From: Apteryx mantelli
Taxonomy: Eukaryota > Chordata > Aves > Apterygiformes > Apterygidae
Direction of reading: 5' to 3'
Assembly (NCBI RefSeq): GCF_036417845.1
Contig: NC_089980.1
Span: 59,270,501 to 59,334,500 of the forward strand
DNA length: 64,000 nt
Below the pieces are notes generated by a model, which had not been told where the DNA came from, ran no database searches, and saw only the letters and a program-made list of their open reading frames with translations. Of this stretch, positions 1-11,550 are shown piece after piece (position 1 is the stretch's first letter; each line of letters opens with the position of its first letter). The translations under genes and the position numbers were made by a program.

Positions 1-3000
1 AAGACATGTTAATTAGATAAAGAGCATAAGCAGTGTCAAGCAAAATGGATGCTGAATATCACAGCATATCACATCAGGGTTTTTCAAAGACTGTTATAAT
101 TACATAGTATCTTTCTTCCTGGATTTACCTCTGACTGTAATCCTGGCTCAATGGGTGAGCTGAGGAATACTTTCTGGGGATTTTAGGATGGCTGTGGGTG
201 CCTCTGTAAAAATAATTGCGTGTCTCCGTTCACCATGTTAACGTACAGACTGTGACAATTGCCACCCAGGAGTTTGAGTTGTACAGGATAGAATGCATTA
301 ATACAGGATAAGGGTTATATCTCAAGATTTATAAACTGAAAGCATCCCTTTTAAAGAAGTTTTAGATTAATAATCTTTTGGACCATATCAAAATTTCAGA
401 CCAAGAGAACTCCCTTCAGGATCAGCTTACATGTGTGATCTAGTGGAAGGAATCCTCAGACTTTAGCTTATAGGACAGCTGGGTGTCCCTAATCCTCTGC
501 ATTTTTGTGGGTAGCACTGCTGTAGGTTTACAGATCTTTCTTCCTACCCTAATAATAAGCCAGTTTTCAAGCTGGGTGGTTTCTACAATCCTCAGACCCA
601 CCTAGCATGCTTCCGACTTTGTCTGCCGCATCTGCATGACTTAATGCTTGGGGAAACTCAGTCCTTGCTCTACACAACAGGAAGCAAAATATCTTTGAGT
701 TTCAGCTTCCTTTCCGCAGGGCTGAACTGTACCAGTTTCATTCCTTTGTGTTTTTGCAGCCCCTTAAGACTTCATTTGTAGAACTCAGCCTTGAGCAGTG
801 CAAGCGTAGCATTTATCCTTAACAGTGCTATAGAGAAAATGACAGAGCTAGACAAATTACACAGTAGAACCCAATTGAATACAGTAAGCCCCACTCCTGT
901 GTGCCTGCCAATGTACTTGTGTCCTACAAGGAGGGAAAAAGTCCAGCAAAGTCCTTGACTAGCGTATGGGCTCTGCACTAATGCCTTGCCTATTAATATG
1001 AGCAGTACAGAAGGGTGGATGGTCTTTCTGAATACAGTAAACTATGTTCTGTATCCACATGCCACACACACATGAGCTGAGGCTTAAGTGAAATGACCTT
1101 GTCTTATTCTGGCCCACATGAAGGACTTGAATAACACTGAGGCATTAATTCTTTTGATTTCTGAACACAAATTCTTTTTCTTCTTCCCTGGAACCTGTAG
1201 CTCCTCCATTTCCTACCCACTTCAGTTTGCATTGAAGTGGAAGAGGTGAAGGTGAAATTTCATATGCGTGTGCTTAATTGTCAGAACCGGGTGCATATTC
1301 ATCACTCTGCTTTTTCACATGGCTCTGCTGCAAAAATCTGAGTCACACTGTCAAAGGAAGTGTCATCTTGAAGTTGCTGTAATTGTTTTGCAGTGACTCT
1401 GAATTAGCTCTCCATTCTGGAAGCTGACAGTACTGATTTGAAAACTTGGGTCGTGTCTGCTCTTGGCCTTCCGCAACTGGTGAAACATTGGCATCGTCTG
1501 TGGGTAGCTCTGTGTCTTTTCATTTTGGGAACCCCACAGTCCCATTGCCTGGGCCCTGCAATTAGTCCTAGCTGGACCAAACCTCTCCAATAGCAGTTGC
1601 ATGTCAGCAGTAACATGCTTCTAGAGCATCATCAGATCTGTGGCTCTCTGTGTCTGCCTTCTTCCTGGAAACAGCAGGAAAATTAAAAACAAGTACTGTG
1701 GAAAGCCTGCAAAAGATGGGCACCACATTTTATCCTTAGATTACACACATATGTGCGTATAATCTTTGAAATATATTGGCATCTTGCATGCAAATCCTTG
1801 CCTCCAGCTTCTTGCTGTTCCAGTTGCCCTTTGGATTTGACTGTTGTCTGCTTCTGGTCCAAGCTAACTGTCCTATATCTCTTGCCAAATTTGCCTCTAA
1901 AAGCGCTTCTATCTTCTTTAAAATTTTAGTCTCCTTTCTCATCAGTGATTTCAAGTACCTTGTCAGGAAATCTGCTGTATGGCCAACTTAAAGTGGAATT
2001 TTCCAGGCAATAGACAGTTCACTGGACAGGTATTATATGCTTCCATTTGAACCAGACATACTCCAGTTAAAACTTGTTGCACAGTTTTGTTAGTTCTCTG
2101 TAACATAAAGCTAAAAGGGCTACCAGGTACCTACTGCAGTCAAAACTGTTTTATGGCTGCTCATGTCCTGAACAAAGAAGTCAGGTTCAGATCAGATGTG
2201 TTACAGACAAGATTAGAACACTTCACAAGACTGAATTTGTGAATGTATAGTGAAAATCTTCCAGTAACCCACCTTCCCCCCTTCTTCAAATCTCTTGGGC
2301 CTCTGGTTGCTTTATTCATTTTCTGTTCAAAAGTAGTGTTCCAATTTCTCTAGTTTCAAGGATAACTTCTTTAAAGTGCTTTAATTCTTTAAGAAGAATC
2401 TTTAGTTTTCATTATGAATGGACAACTCAAAGGCATGCTTTCAGGTGAAAAATAATTGGCCTTGTGCTGCTTAGCTTCTCCATGATGTATTGAGGCATCA
2501 TAATGTCAGGGAATGCCCTGGTAGGGGCAGGCATTTGTGATTAGATAATAGTTTTTTGTGCATGTCTGCTGAACTGACACCTATTTAACACCAGTGACGC
2601 ATGAAAATCTGAAAAAAAAAACCCTGAAACAAAACAACAGATGTCCATATTAAAGATTATACTGCTTAGTCTTTCAGTAGACTTTAGAATTCATAGGAAT
2701 ATCTTTGGAGCTTTGCCCCATTTTTTCTGTCATATATGAGCTTATATCTGTCATAATATTGCAAGAAATGTTTTCTTTTGCACTCTGTTCCGTGGCATTA
2801 GTAGATCTGATAGTGTAATAGATGAAAGACTTCGGAACAGGCCTGTCTGGATACAGCAAGGGGCCAAAGTGAAACTTGAGGCAACAGTCCTATGCCAGCA
2901 GCTTGTGCAGTTTCACTGATCCACCCAAAATAAGGGTCAGATTCTTCAGTTCTGAAAATTTTCAGTGCTTTGAAGTTCAGTTAGCATAAAAGTTCCACTA

Positions 3001-3967
3001 GAAATTATACAAACAAAGGTTAGAAATACGGACTTTTGGGGCAAATTCTTACTGTTCTGACCTCCAAACATCTCTTAGTAATAAAGTAAGAGAACTTTGT
3101 ATCACTTGAGTGTGATACATATTTATTTCATAAATTTCTTCATTTAAGTATTAAAAAAAAAAATAGCTTATTCAAAAGGAAACCCCTCAGAAAAAGTGAT
3201 ACATTTTGGACTAACTTAATCTCAAGAAGCACCTGAACAGTCATCTTGGCTTGATAAAGTTTTGTCACGCTCTTGTGTCACAGAGTTCTCTTAGTCAGCT
3301 TAAGTGTGAAGTAACAATTTATTCCACATCATTATCTTATCACCTCACCTTGCAGTCTTCAGCCTTAAGAAGATAGCTATCTTCTTTTGAAGATATAGAG
3401 GGGGAAAAAAAGAATGTTATCCTTTACAGGTGGAGGGCTGAACTATAAATAAGTGACTTTTTGCACAAATATGCAAAATTTACTGCAAAGCAGAATATTG
3501 ACTCTGGATATTCCAGGCCCATAATAATATTCTAACCATAGAACCATCCTCTCCTTTCTCTTCCACCATTCTTATGTTAATTTGAACAGTCTCTCTTATG
3601 CTACTGTCAAAGTTAAGGACAACTCATATTTTTAATAAGACTTATTTTCTTGAAAGAATTATCTCTTAGTCTGATGTTACAAACCACAGTGAGGGATGAC
3701 TTAGGCTTCTTCCCTACTCTCCTTGTAGGTCTAAAATCTCTTGGAAAATGCTTCTACTAGAAAAAATAAATGTGTTGAAATAACTGAAATGGTAGGAATG
3801 GTCTTTTTTTGGTTTTGCTTTTTGCACATGCAGTGTTTTTTGTATGAGATGTCCTACCACATAAATAGCCTTTCAGTTACTTGATTGAAGCATATTGGCT
3901 AGCTTGCACAGATCATGTCTCTGCAAATGATGTTTTCTAAAACATAAATTTTGCTTTCCACCTGTAG
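1..3967. other. RNASET2: RNASET2 upstream intron, no exon found
   Basis: AT-rich non-coding DNA. I looked for the preceding RNASET2 exon, which should end in a Phe-Trp codon pair with the donor splitting the Trp codon, and saw no convincing match. The stretch is most simply one intron. Short reading frames here have no recognisable domains. Confidence 0.5.
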
Positions 3968-4081
3968 GAAACATGAGTGGGAGAAGCATGGAACTTGTGC
4001 AGCCACACTTCAGATCCTTAATTCTCAGAAGAAGTATTTTGGTAAAGCCCTGGAACTCTATCAACACATTGATCTTAACAG
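3968..4081 (+). CDS. RNASET2: RNASET2 exon with CAS II catalytic motif
   Basis: The exon follows an acceptor (CTGTAG) and ends before the donor GTGCGT. Its first base completes a split codon, presumably Trp by family homology (the FW before KHEW). The remaining 113 bases encode 37 residues plus two bases of a Ser codon. It contains HEWEKHGTC, the second catalytic box of T2 RNases, and the family Cys in HGTC. Confidence 0.95.
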
Positions 4082-7000
4082 GTGCGTAAATGAACTCCTT
4101 GGTCTGCCTCCTACTTCAATCAGTTTCTAGAAGTTTCCAACCTAACTTAAAAAAACAAGTCTAAAAACCTGACAGCAGAGGAGAAATGAGCGTTAGCATA
4201 AATTATTTTTAGTACTGGAGTTCAGAGGTAGGGTTGCCTGATGCTGACAGGCATATCTCTGGCTACTTTGGAGCCTGGGGAGTCAACAGCATACTTCACA
4301 ACATCTTTTTAGACAATGTGAGCCTGTAAATTTTGAGGGCCTTTATCAGATATATCTCACTAACAAAAAAACTCCAGTACCTGTAGACTTCTAAATTAAG
4401 TGACAACACTCTCAAACTTCTGAGTCACACTGAGGCCCAAACACTTAGAAAAGACAGTGCTCTGCTCAAAGAAAAGAACAAGCTGCATACAAAACTGTAC
4501 TGAACAGTCTGGAATAGGCCGAGATTTAACAAGAAGAGAGGATGGCCCGAAGGATGAAATTTAGTTGGTGCATAAAGCCCTCTGCTGTCCTTTCAAAAGT
4601 GCAAAGGAACAGTAATGTGGCATATGTAGTTGCTTTTTCCTAGGGCTGACTCTTCCTTGTGGTTCCAAAGTCCTGGCAATTCCAGATACAAAAACTTGGT
4701 GATCATGTTGTGACTTGTGTAAGCTCTATATGTATGCATTAAGACTGCAGATGAATGCCAAAAGTCCAAGAGTCCTTTCCTGATCAGTGCTTGGCGGTGA
4801 GAGAAACATTGGTCTTGGATTTGTAGATCATGAATTGGCTTTCTGTAGAAGATGATAGTACCTAAGAGGAAGAGAAGATAGGTTTTCCGTATTTATCTAG
4901 AATTGTGTATGTTAAAAAAAAATCCAGCTCATGTTCTATCACTGTCTGGTTCAAGCAATGTCTTACCACAGTCTTATTCACTTTGCATATGTGGAAAGGA
5001 AATATGTCTTTATTCCATCCCCCATCATGTTTTTGTAGAATTTTAATCAGATTTTTCTAGGCACAACACTTAAGAGTCATATGTGCTATTAAAATTAGTA
5101 ATGTCTGATAAGTCAATTGCCTAAGTAGCTGTGATGGTGTGACTAAAACATTTTACAGATGGTGCAGTGACCAACTATGTGACTCTTTATATCAGCATAT
5201 GTAACACTGAAAAAGAATAGAGACCGAAAACATGTTGAAGTTAATTGCTTGTAGCACATTCTTCATTGTAAAAATGAACATAATTAATTTAATCTTCACT
5301 GAACAGAATAAAGACTGCTAATGTTCTCACTGTTTCTCATGAAAAAATATAAATGAAGTAAGGTAGTGTTATGGTGATTAAAATATTGTCTCCAAAAAAG
5401 AAGTTATTAAAAAGAAGACATCATACAGGCTGTTGTAAGAATGACAGAACACTATCCTATTTACTGGCCTGCTTATATCCAGTGTCAAATGACTATGACA
5501 AACACACAGACCTTTAGTCAACGGTGTTAAATCTTCGCTGTGCAGGACCTGACTTTGTCAGGGCTGAGCATTATTAGCACTCACTGGATTAAATCCTGAG
5601 AGGTACTGAACATTCCCAGTTCTTACTAAAGAAGCTGGGACTTAAGGAGATTCAGCACCTGTTGGGTCCTGAGTCTTGCTGGAATGTTAAAGCTTGTGCT
5701 TTCCTCAAGATTGGGTTTAGAGAAATGGGGAAGGTAGGCTACAGATTCTGGAGAGTTAGTTTGTTTCTCTTACATGAGCAGTGTTTCTCTTCAAAAACCT
5801 GCTTACTAAGAGACCATGAAAATATTTCTGCCATGGCACTGATAATGCTGATTGAGATCAGCATACCATGTACCTCTTCCTGCATGCCGTGTGCCTCCCA
5901 ACCCAGCAAGGCTCCCCTGAGGTAGTGCATGAGGATGCACAGAGCCCCTCAGGAGTCCTCCTCAGTCCCTTCCCAATGGCCAGAGCACAAGGGTGTGGCT
6001 CGGGGGAATAGGCAGTGATTAAACTGTATCTCCTACCTGGCACTCAACAGGGCATTAGGAAGAGCCAACAAATGAAAACAGTACTTTCCTCTCCCTAGCT
6101 ATGTCTGAAGACTTGCCTCTTTCAGCTCTTCTGAATAGATAGGGTAGGGAGTTCTTGGTGACCCTGCCAAGTAGGGTGGCGAAGAGGCCTCTCAGAAAAG
6201 GGAGCCTCACCTAGGCATGGCAGAGGGTGGAGAACAAGCTTCCCTTGCTCCCCCTCATTGTAATGTGTGCCAGGTTCTCACTAAGTCTGTCCATTTACCT
6301 AGTGGTTACAAAGTCATATTAGCATACAAGAATTATGGAAAGTGTTTTATCTTTGTTTCAGTTGTCTCCTGAAAGCTGGAATAAAGCCAGGCAGTACGTA
6401 TTACCAGGTAAGAGGCAATCTTTCATAAAACAAAATCATGCGTATGTACTTTTCTCAGCAGAAGTCAAGTAATTTCTAAAGAGGAAGTGATCTCTTTTAA
6501 TTGTATAGTTCTTTAGAGTTGTGCTTTATCTAAGAGTTGTTAACTTACAAATGTGGGAACTGTTGGAAGAGTGCTAATGACTTCTTAATTTATCCGAGCT
6601 TTTTAATTTTTCAGATGACTGCCATAAAAGAAGCTCTCTCAAGTTTTTATGGTGTAACACCAAAGATCCAATGTCTTCCTCCAGAAGAGGTAAAAAAATT
6701 TAAATAAAACCCCACACAATAACAAAAAAACCTTTTTTTAAAAACAAACCTTGTTTATCAAATAACAAAAGCAAAAAAAAAGAGTAACAGATCTTCAGCA
6801 TGTGGAAACTTAGGTCTGTGTATTCTTTGTGTTTGCAGCTCTTTGCAAATTAGATATTGCTGAATTCTTAGAGTCAAGTTCAAAAAAATGTTGCCTACGC
6901 GCTGGCATCATTGAGTTCAGCTTATGTTACTGTTGCCGGAGCCTTTTTTTAATGCATAAATACAACTAATGAAGGAAGTGCCCACTCTTCATCTAATGAC

Positions 7001-9297
7001 CTTGTTGTTAGTATACTTGCCCAGAAAATGGGAGCACTGGGTTTGAAAGCCCTCTTCATCTCAAAGGACTTGAACCTGCATCTCTTTTGCAGCTTTTGGG
7101 TGAATGCTGAAACAATCAGGCTAGAGGTGAGGCTGTAGTTGAGTACTCTCTGTTGCTCTTGCTAAACCATAATAACCATGAAGGAAATTCTTAGGACTAA
7201 CAGCTGCGATTGGAAAGGAGCCTTTGACCGCAAGTCTTGACAAATGTACTACCCATCAAAGCGGTGGTTGTCTTTCCTTCACTGGGAATGGTTCATATAT
7301 TCTGCTTGAAGAAGTTACTGAGTGAACAGAATCCCTCAGAAGTAAAGCAATTCAGAAGCTTGTCTCTGAGGCTGTTCTCAAAAACCCTACCTGAAGATGT
7401 ATAAAAAGGCATTTTGAGCTTCAGTGTAGCTCAAGATGACCATAGCCTTTTCTTTCCAGGAATGTTGTCTAAAACTTCCATCTCTCTTTACCTTTCCTTG
7501 CCAGTGATTGAGCTGTGAGTCACAATGCAGTGGAAAACATGGTACACAGACAGTGTGCCACTGCCAAAAATACAGGTCCACAAATCTGAACCCAAAGTGC
7601 CTTTGAAGAAACAAAATAATACTCCAGACAGTTACATGGGTAGGCTGTGTAGCACTCGCTTTCCTGTTTCAGTGAGGTGTCTCTCTCTCTCTCTCTTTTT
7701 TTTTTTTTTAAAGGGAGAAGATAGCTCTTCCTCTTACAAGGGGCCCCTTATTTTCTCAGTTTGATAAGTGGTTTACTACAAAACACTTCGCAGAGTTATT
7801 GCAAATACACAGACAGCAGTTTTACGAAAACTCGCCAAGATACAGCTGCTGTTGGTGTTTAATAGCTCTTGTGTTGTCGGTTAATTTGCTTTAGCAATGC
7901 TCTGAGGCTTTTGTGCTCAGATGTTGCTTTGCGTGAAAAAGAACTATATATTTTGAATTAGTTTTAACTTATATTTAAATTAGTTAAGCACCAAAAGAGT
8001 ATGGGTTGAATGTCAGTTGCACACTTGCCCATCTCTTGATATTGAAGAAATACAGAGCTAACACAAAACCCAGATTTTAGCTCTGTTTATATTCACTGTA
8101 GTTCTACCATTGCTTTTAGTATAATCAGGATACAGTTCAAATTATGTGAAAGTAATTTAACAGTTTGAGTCTCCTGTGCTTAACAGCTGAAGCTAATGGG
8201 TGATGGAGAGGAAAAAGGACACTTCAGTTATTTAAAGATGGCCCTTTTCAGAGATTCAGCCTTGTAGTTGCCTGAGGTGGGAGGCTGCCTTATTAGGGAC
8301 CTCTGATGCCTGAAATATGTTACACATTTGCTGTGTTCTTAGGTTTCTTAAAAACAAACAAACAAACAGAAAAACCCCACTGTCACTTTTCTTTTGTACA
8401 TAGATTTTGTTCTGCTTAGCAGTTTCAAAAACAATGTTTTCCACATGCACTTCTTCATCACACCTGCCCATTCTTTGGGCTTTTCTCATAATCTCCTTTC
8501 CGCATATGGCTTCCATGCCGCCTTTCCTTTTTTATGGCCAACATCTTTCTTCCTCATCTGTCCTGCAGTTCAAAAATGATGTCAGCTGTTTTTGACAGAC
8601 TGCTTTTCTGTTCTTCTCAGTAAAAGTTTTTGTAAAACTTTTCCTTTCTCTGTTTTGGAGAACTTTATTTGCCTCAATTCCCATCCTGCTATGGAAGGGC
8701 TGGTGAAAGGAGGCTTTCCAGATCAGACTTTTCCTTTAATATTCCCAGAATTCAGCCAGAGCTCATCATTAAGATGAACAGCTTCTGTGTACTGTGCAGA
8801 CTTGATAAATGCTAAGATAATCTGTGTCACAACATTTCATAGTGAGACTTACTAGTCAGATTCCCCAAAACATTACTGAATTGTGATGTTGGAATGTGTT
8901 TCCTTGTGTGCTTGTTCCTTAAAGACGAGTGTGTGCTATAAGCTGTTCAGAGTGGATACCTCTATTACCTGTCTCTGCCTCACATTTTTCAAGTGGCAAA
9001 CCTACAAATAAGCACTACTGTGTACTGTAACTAAGGCAAATATATCTGAAGTATTAGTCTGTTTTCTTCTCCACAACAAGCTGATCTCATTCTTCCTGTC
9101 TCTAGGGTGAAAAAGCACAAACAATTGGCCAGATTGAATTCTGCTTCACCAAAAAACTGGAGCTGAAAAACTGCACAGAATCGAAGGGTGGATCCAAGTG
9201 GATGCAGGCTGACTTGCAGCTTGGAACGGGGGAGTTGTCTGTCTGCGATGATACTCTCCCTACCTACTATCCTTCACAGGTCCAACGTCACAAGTGA
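3968..9297 (+). CDS. RNASET2: Ribonuclease T2, C-terminal half (four exons)
   Basis: RNase T2 is an acid endoribonuclease of lysosomes and the secretory pathway that cleaves single-stranded RNA via 2',3'-cyclic phosphates. Coding exons seen: 3968-4081, 6362-6407, 6615-6689 and 9106-9297, all with GT-AG borders and compatible phases (2,0,0), giving about 142 C-terminal residues to a TGA at 9295-9297. The first exon holds the CAS II motif KHEWEKHGTC with its catalytic His, Glu, Lys and His. It is followed by NSQKKYFG and LELY, both characteristic of vertebrate RNASET2. Later exons give IKPGSTYYQ, YGVTPKIQCLPPEE and QTIGQIEFCF, then an NCT sequon and a late Cys (SVCDD). Vertebrate family members are about 250 residues, so the signal peptide and CAS I exons are missing and should lie upstream of position 1. 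The downstream same-strand RPS6KA2 agrees with human gene order. The family is certain; the species-specific sequence was not checked. Confidence 0.95.
6362..6407 (+). CDS. RNASET2: RNASET2 46-nt exon
   Basis: The acceptor is TTTCAG and the donor is GTAAGA. The first base completes the Ser codon split by the previous intron. It then reads CLLKAGIKPGSTYYQ, which aligns with the vertebrate RNASET2 segment following the DLNS motif. It ends in phase 0. Confidence 0.92.
6615..6689 (+). CDS. RNASET2: RNASET2 75-nt exon
   Basis: The exon lies between the acceptor TTTTTCAG and a donor starting GTAAAA, and is 25 codons in phase 0. It contains SSFYGVTPKIQCLPPEE, the conserved segment with a disulfide-forming Cys in T2 RNases. 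Confidence 0.93.
7681..7710. repeat. (CT)n / poly-T microsatellite
   Basis: Eight CT units are followed by about 14 T, inside the last RNASET2 intron. Confidence 0.9.
8350..8369. repeat. (AAAC)n simple repeat
   Basis: About four tandem AAAC units lie in the last RNASET2 intron. Confidence 0.8.
9106..9297 (+). CDS. RNASET2: RNASET2 terminal coding exon
   Basis: After the acceptor TCTCTAG, 64 codons are read including a TGA stop at 9295-9297. The exon contains QTIGQIEFCF (conserved in the family), the sequon NCT and a C-terminal Cys. The last residues, QVQRHK, form a basic tail as in other vertebrate RNASET2 proteins. Confidence 0.95.
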   Translation, partial: GEKAQTIGQIEFCFTKKLELKNCTESKGGSKWMQADLQLGTGELSVCDDTLPTYYPSQVQRHK

Positions 9298-11550
9298 AAC
9301 CACAAGAGCTTGAAAAACTTTTTAAACAAAAACCCTTTAAGCATTATACCTTAGAAAGCAGTCTTGACTTAGCAATATTACCAAAACCTGTCCATTATCA
9401 TTGGCGTGCTGTGAGGATTTCTGCTGGAGGCAGAATGTGCTCCTTTTCCTGTTAAAGGATAACGGTCCACATTGTATTATCTGCTACAATAGGCTGAAGT
9501 CTTGAATTGTTGTTCTGGTGTTGATGGAGTCGGAATCTGATTTCCATTTTTGTCTGGATTTTTTCGGCTCACTTACAGTTGAATCAATGCTGTCTGCCAC
9601 ATTAGCCACTTTCTTCTATTTTTTGCCAGTGCGCCAGGGGGATTAAGCCATCCTTTGTTCCAAAAGGATGCTCATCTCTCTGAGATGAGATGACAATTTC
9701 TTGGGAAAAAAATATTGTTATACAGAAGAACTTCGAGACCTGCCTGGAGGTCTTTTTCCAAACCGAATACCCACTGCTTTCTGTAAACTTGCTCTCCAGA
9801 AGTACTGAACAGAGGCCACATCCTCTGAGGCATTAAACCTTTTCTTACCCAGAGGTCACTGAGGACCAAAGATGAAAACTTTTGCACAACTTCTTAGTGA
9901 ATGAAATAACATTCACCAGCTTTTGGCACCTCTGGTTATGGGTGTCTTTCTCAGGACCCCAAGACTCTTTTTATTTGCAGGCTCTCCTATTCTTAGACTT
10001 GAGTTTGCCTCAATAAGTCCATACACGCATGAAGAACTACCAGTCTTACAATTATGTGCTAGTATAGGAAAATAATGTTATGCCATAGAAACATGATATT
10101 TGTTCTTAATTTTTCATCTCATCTGAGCATTTAGCACTTCTACACAGGTGTGAGTGCCTGAAATTCATTTAAAAATATGAGATTTTCACATAATCACTTG
10201 GTTCCACGAAACAGCTTTTTATAGGGAAAACAGTAAATACTACAAGATTTTCAGTGAAAAGTACAAATGTTGGCAATAGTGCATCTCCATCCAATAATAA
10301 TTAATTATGTGCAACAAAGCTAAAAGTTTCCAAATGGGACCAAATTTGGATAACAGCCACTATGCAGAGCTGTGTTGATGCAAGTGTCCCAAATTGTCTC
10401 TCAAAGAAATTATGGCTCAAGGAACCATCTGTTAGAAAAATGTTACTTGAAAAACATGAAATGCAGTGTTAGGAACAAAAATTACTATGTCGTTTTGGTT
10501 TTGAAAACCATTCATATATACTCTCATTTTCTGCTGCCACTCTCTCTGTACCACCATTCATTTAAGGGTCTGTTACCTTGCCATTCCAGAATGCTGTCAA
10601 TTTTTTTGAGTCCTCTCTTTAGAAACCCAGAGCTCTTGCTTTAAAAAAAAGAAAGGAAATACAGTAAAGGAGTGTGTTCTGCACTCCCTTGTGCCTTTCA
10701 GGGGAGCGAGGGCTTCTCTTTCAAAATTTGTCTTCCCTCCTAAGAGGGGGAATATACTAACATAATGTATTTTTAAAGTATGCTATACAGCCTTTAAAAT
10801 CAACCCAGTTGTTCAGGAATAGCCTGTTCTTCCCCCTCCACCATTAGGGTCTTATTAGAAGTATTTGAAATTGATCTTACTGGTCACAAATGGAGAATTT
10901 TGAAAGGAAAGGGCTCAGAATGTAACCTGTGGTACCTGGCATATATAGCAATGAATTCACTGTTACTTTAAGTAGGCTCATGTTTTGGGGTGAACTGGCT
11001 TCAAGGGCTGTTTGATTATATTAACTCTGATAGGTGGTTTTGAGTGACTTCTGGATGGTAAGGCTGAATTTCCCTGTTAAATCTTTTTTCAACAAAGTCT
11101 AACAGGATGACTCCTGCTGTTGATTACGTCTGTAGTGCTCCAGCTGAACTCGGTGGGAACTCTGCATGCATTCTGAGCACACAAAGTTGAATCAAAGACC
11201 AGAAATAATCTATTGCTTATCAGTATTGTTTTGGACATGCCTTTCGGAGAGGTAGCAAAACAGGAAAAATATGTTGCTTTTTGGAAATGTTGTGATGATT
11301 CAATAGTTTCTCCAGGGTTAGTTTTAATAATTATGTCTCATGTTCTAATAATAAGAGGGAAACTTTGCAGACAGCACTTTCTAAAATTTCAGTATGTATG
11401 TATGTTTGTGTGTATATTGAATATAAAAGCACATCTGTTTTCAGCCAAGAGCAGTAGTACTGGATTGCTTTATTCAGGAACTGTGCTGGTATTGTTTAAG
11501 AAATTGTCAGTGCTCAAAAGCTAATAAAAAATATATGTATATAATGACAG
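9298..11550 (+). other. RNASET2: Probable RNASET2 3' UTR and flank
   Basis: This follows the RNASET2 stop codon directly. A canonical AATAAA at 11523-11528 is the first clear poly(A) signal, and a weaker ATTAAA lies at 9832-9837. Which one is used cannot be told from the sequence. The end of this feature is therefore an estimate; if ATTAAA is used the UTR is only about 0.55 kb. Confidence 0.4.
11523..11528 (+). terminator. Candidate poly(A) signal AATAAA
   Basis: This is the canonical hexamer nearest downstream of the RNASET2 stop codon (about 2.2 kb away). The call rests on position and hexamer only. Confidence 0.35.

Larger units (their letters stand above)
4082..9105 (+). other. RNASET2: RNASET2 introns
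   Basis: Three introns lie at 4082-6361, 6408-6614 and 6690-9105, all GT-AG. The last contains a pyrimidine stretch at 7681-7710, an (AAAC)n tract at 8350-8369, and nothing recognisable as a gene. Confidence 0.85.
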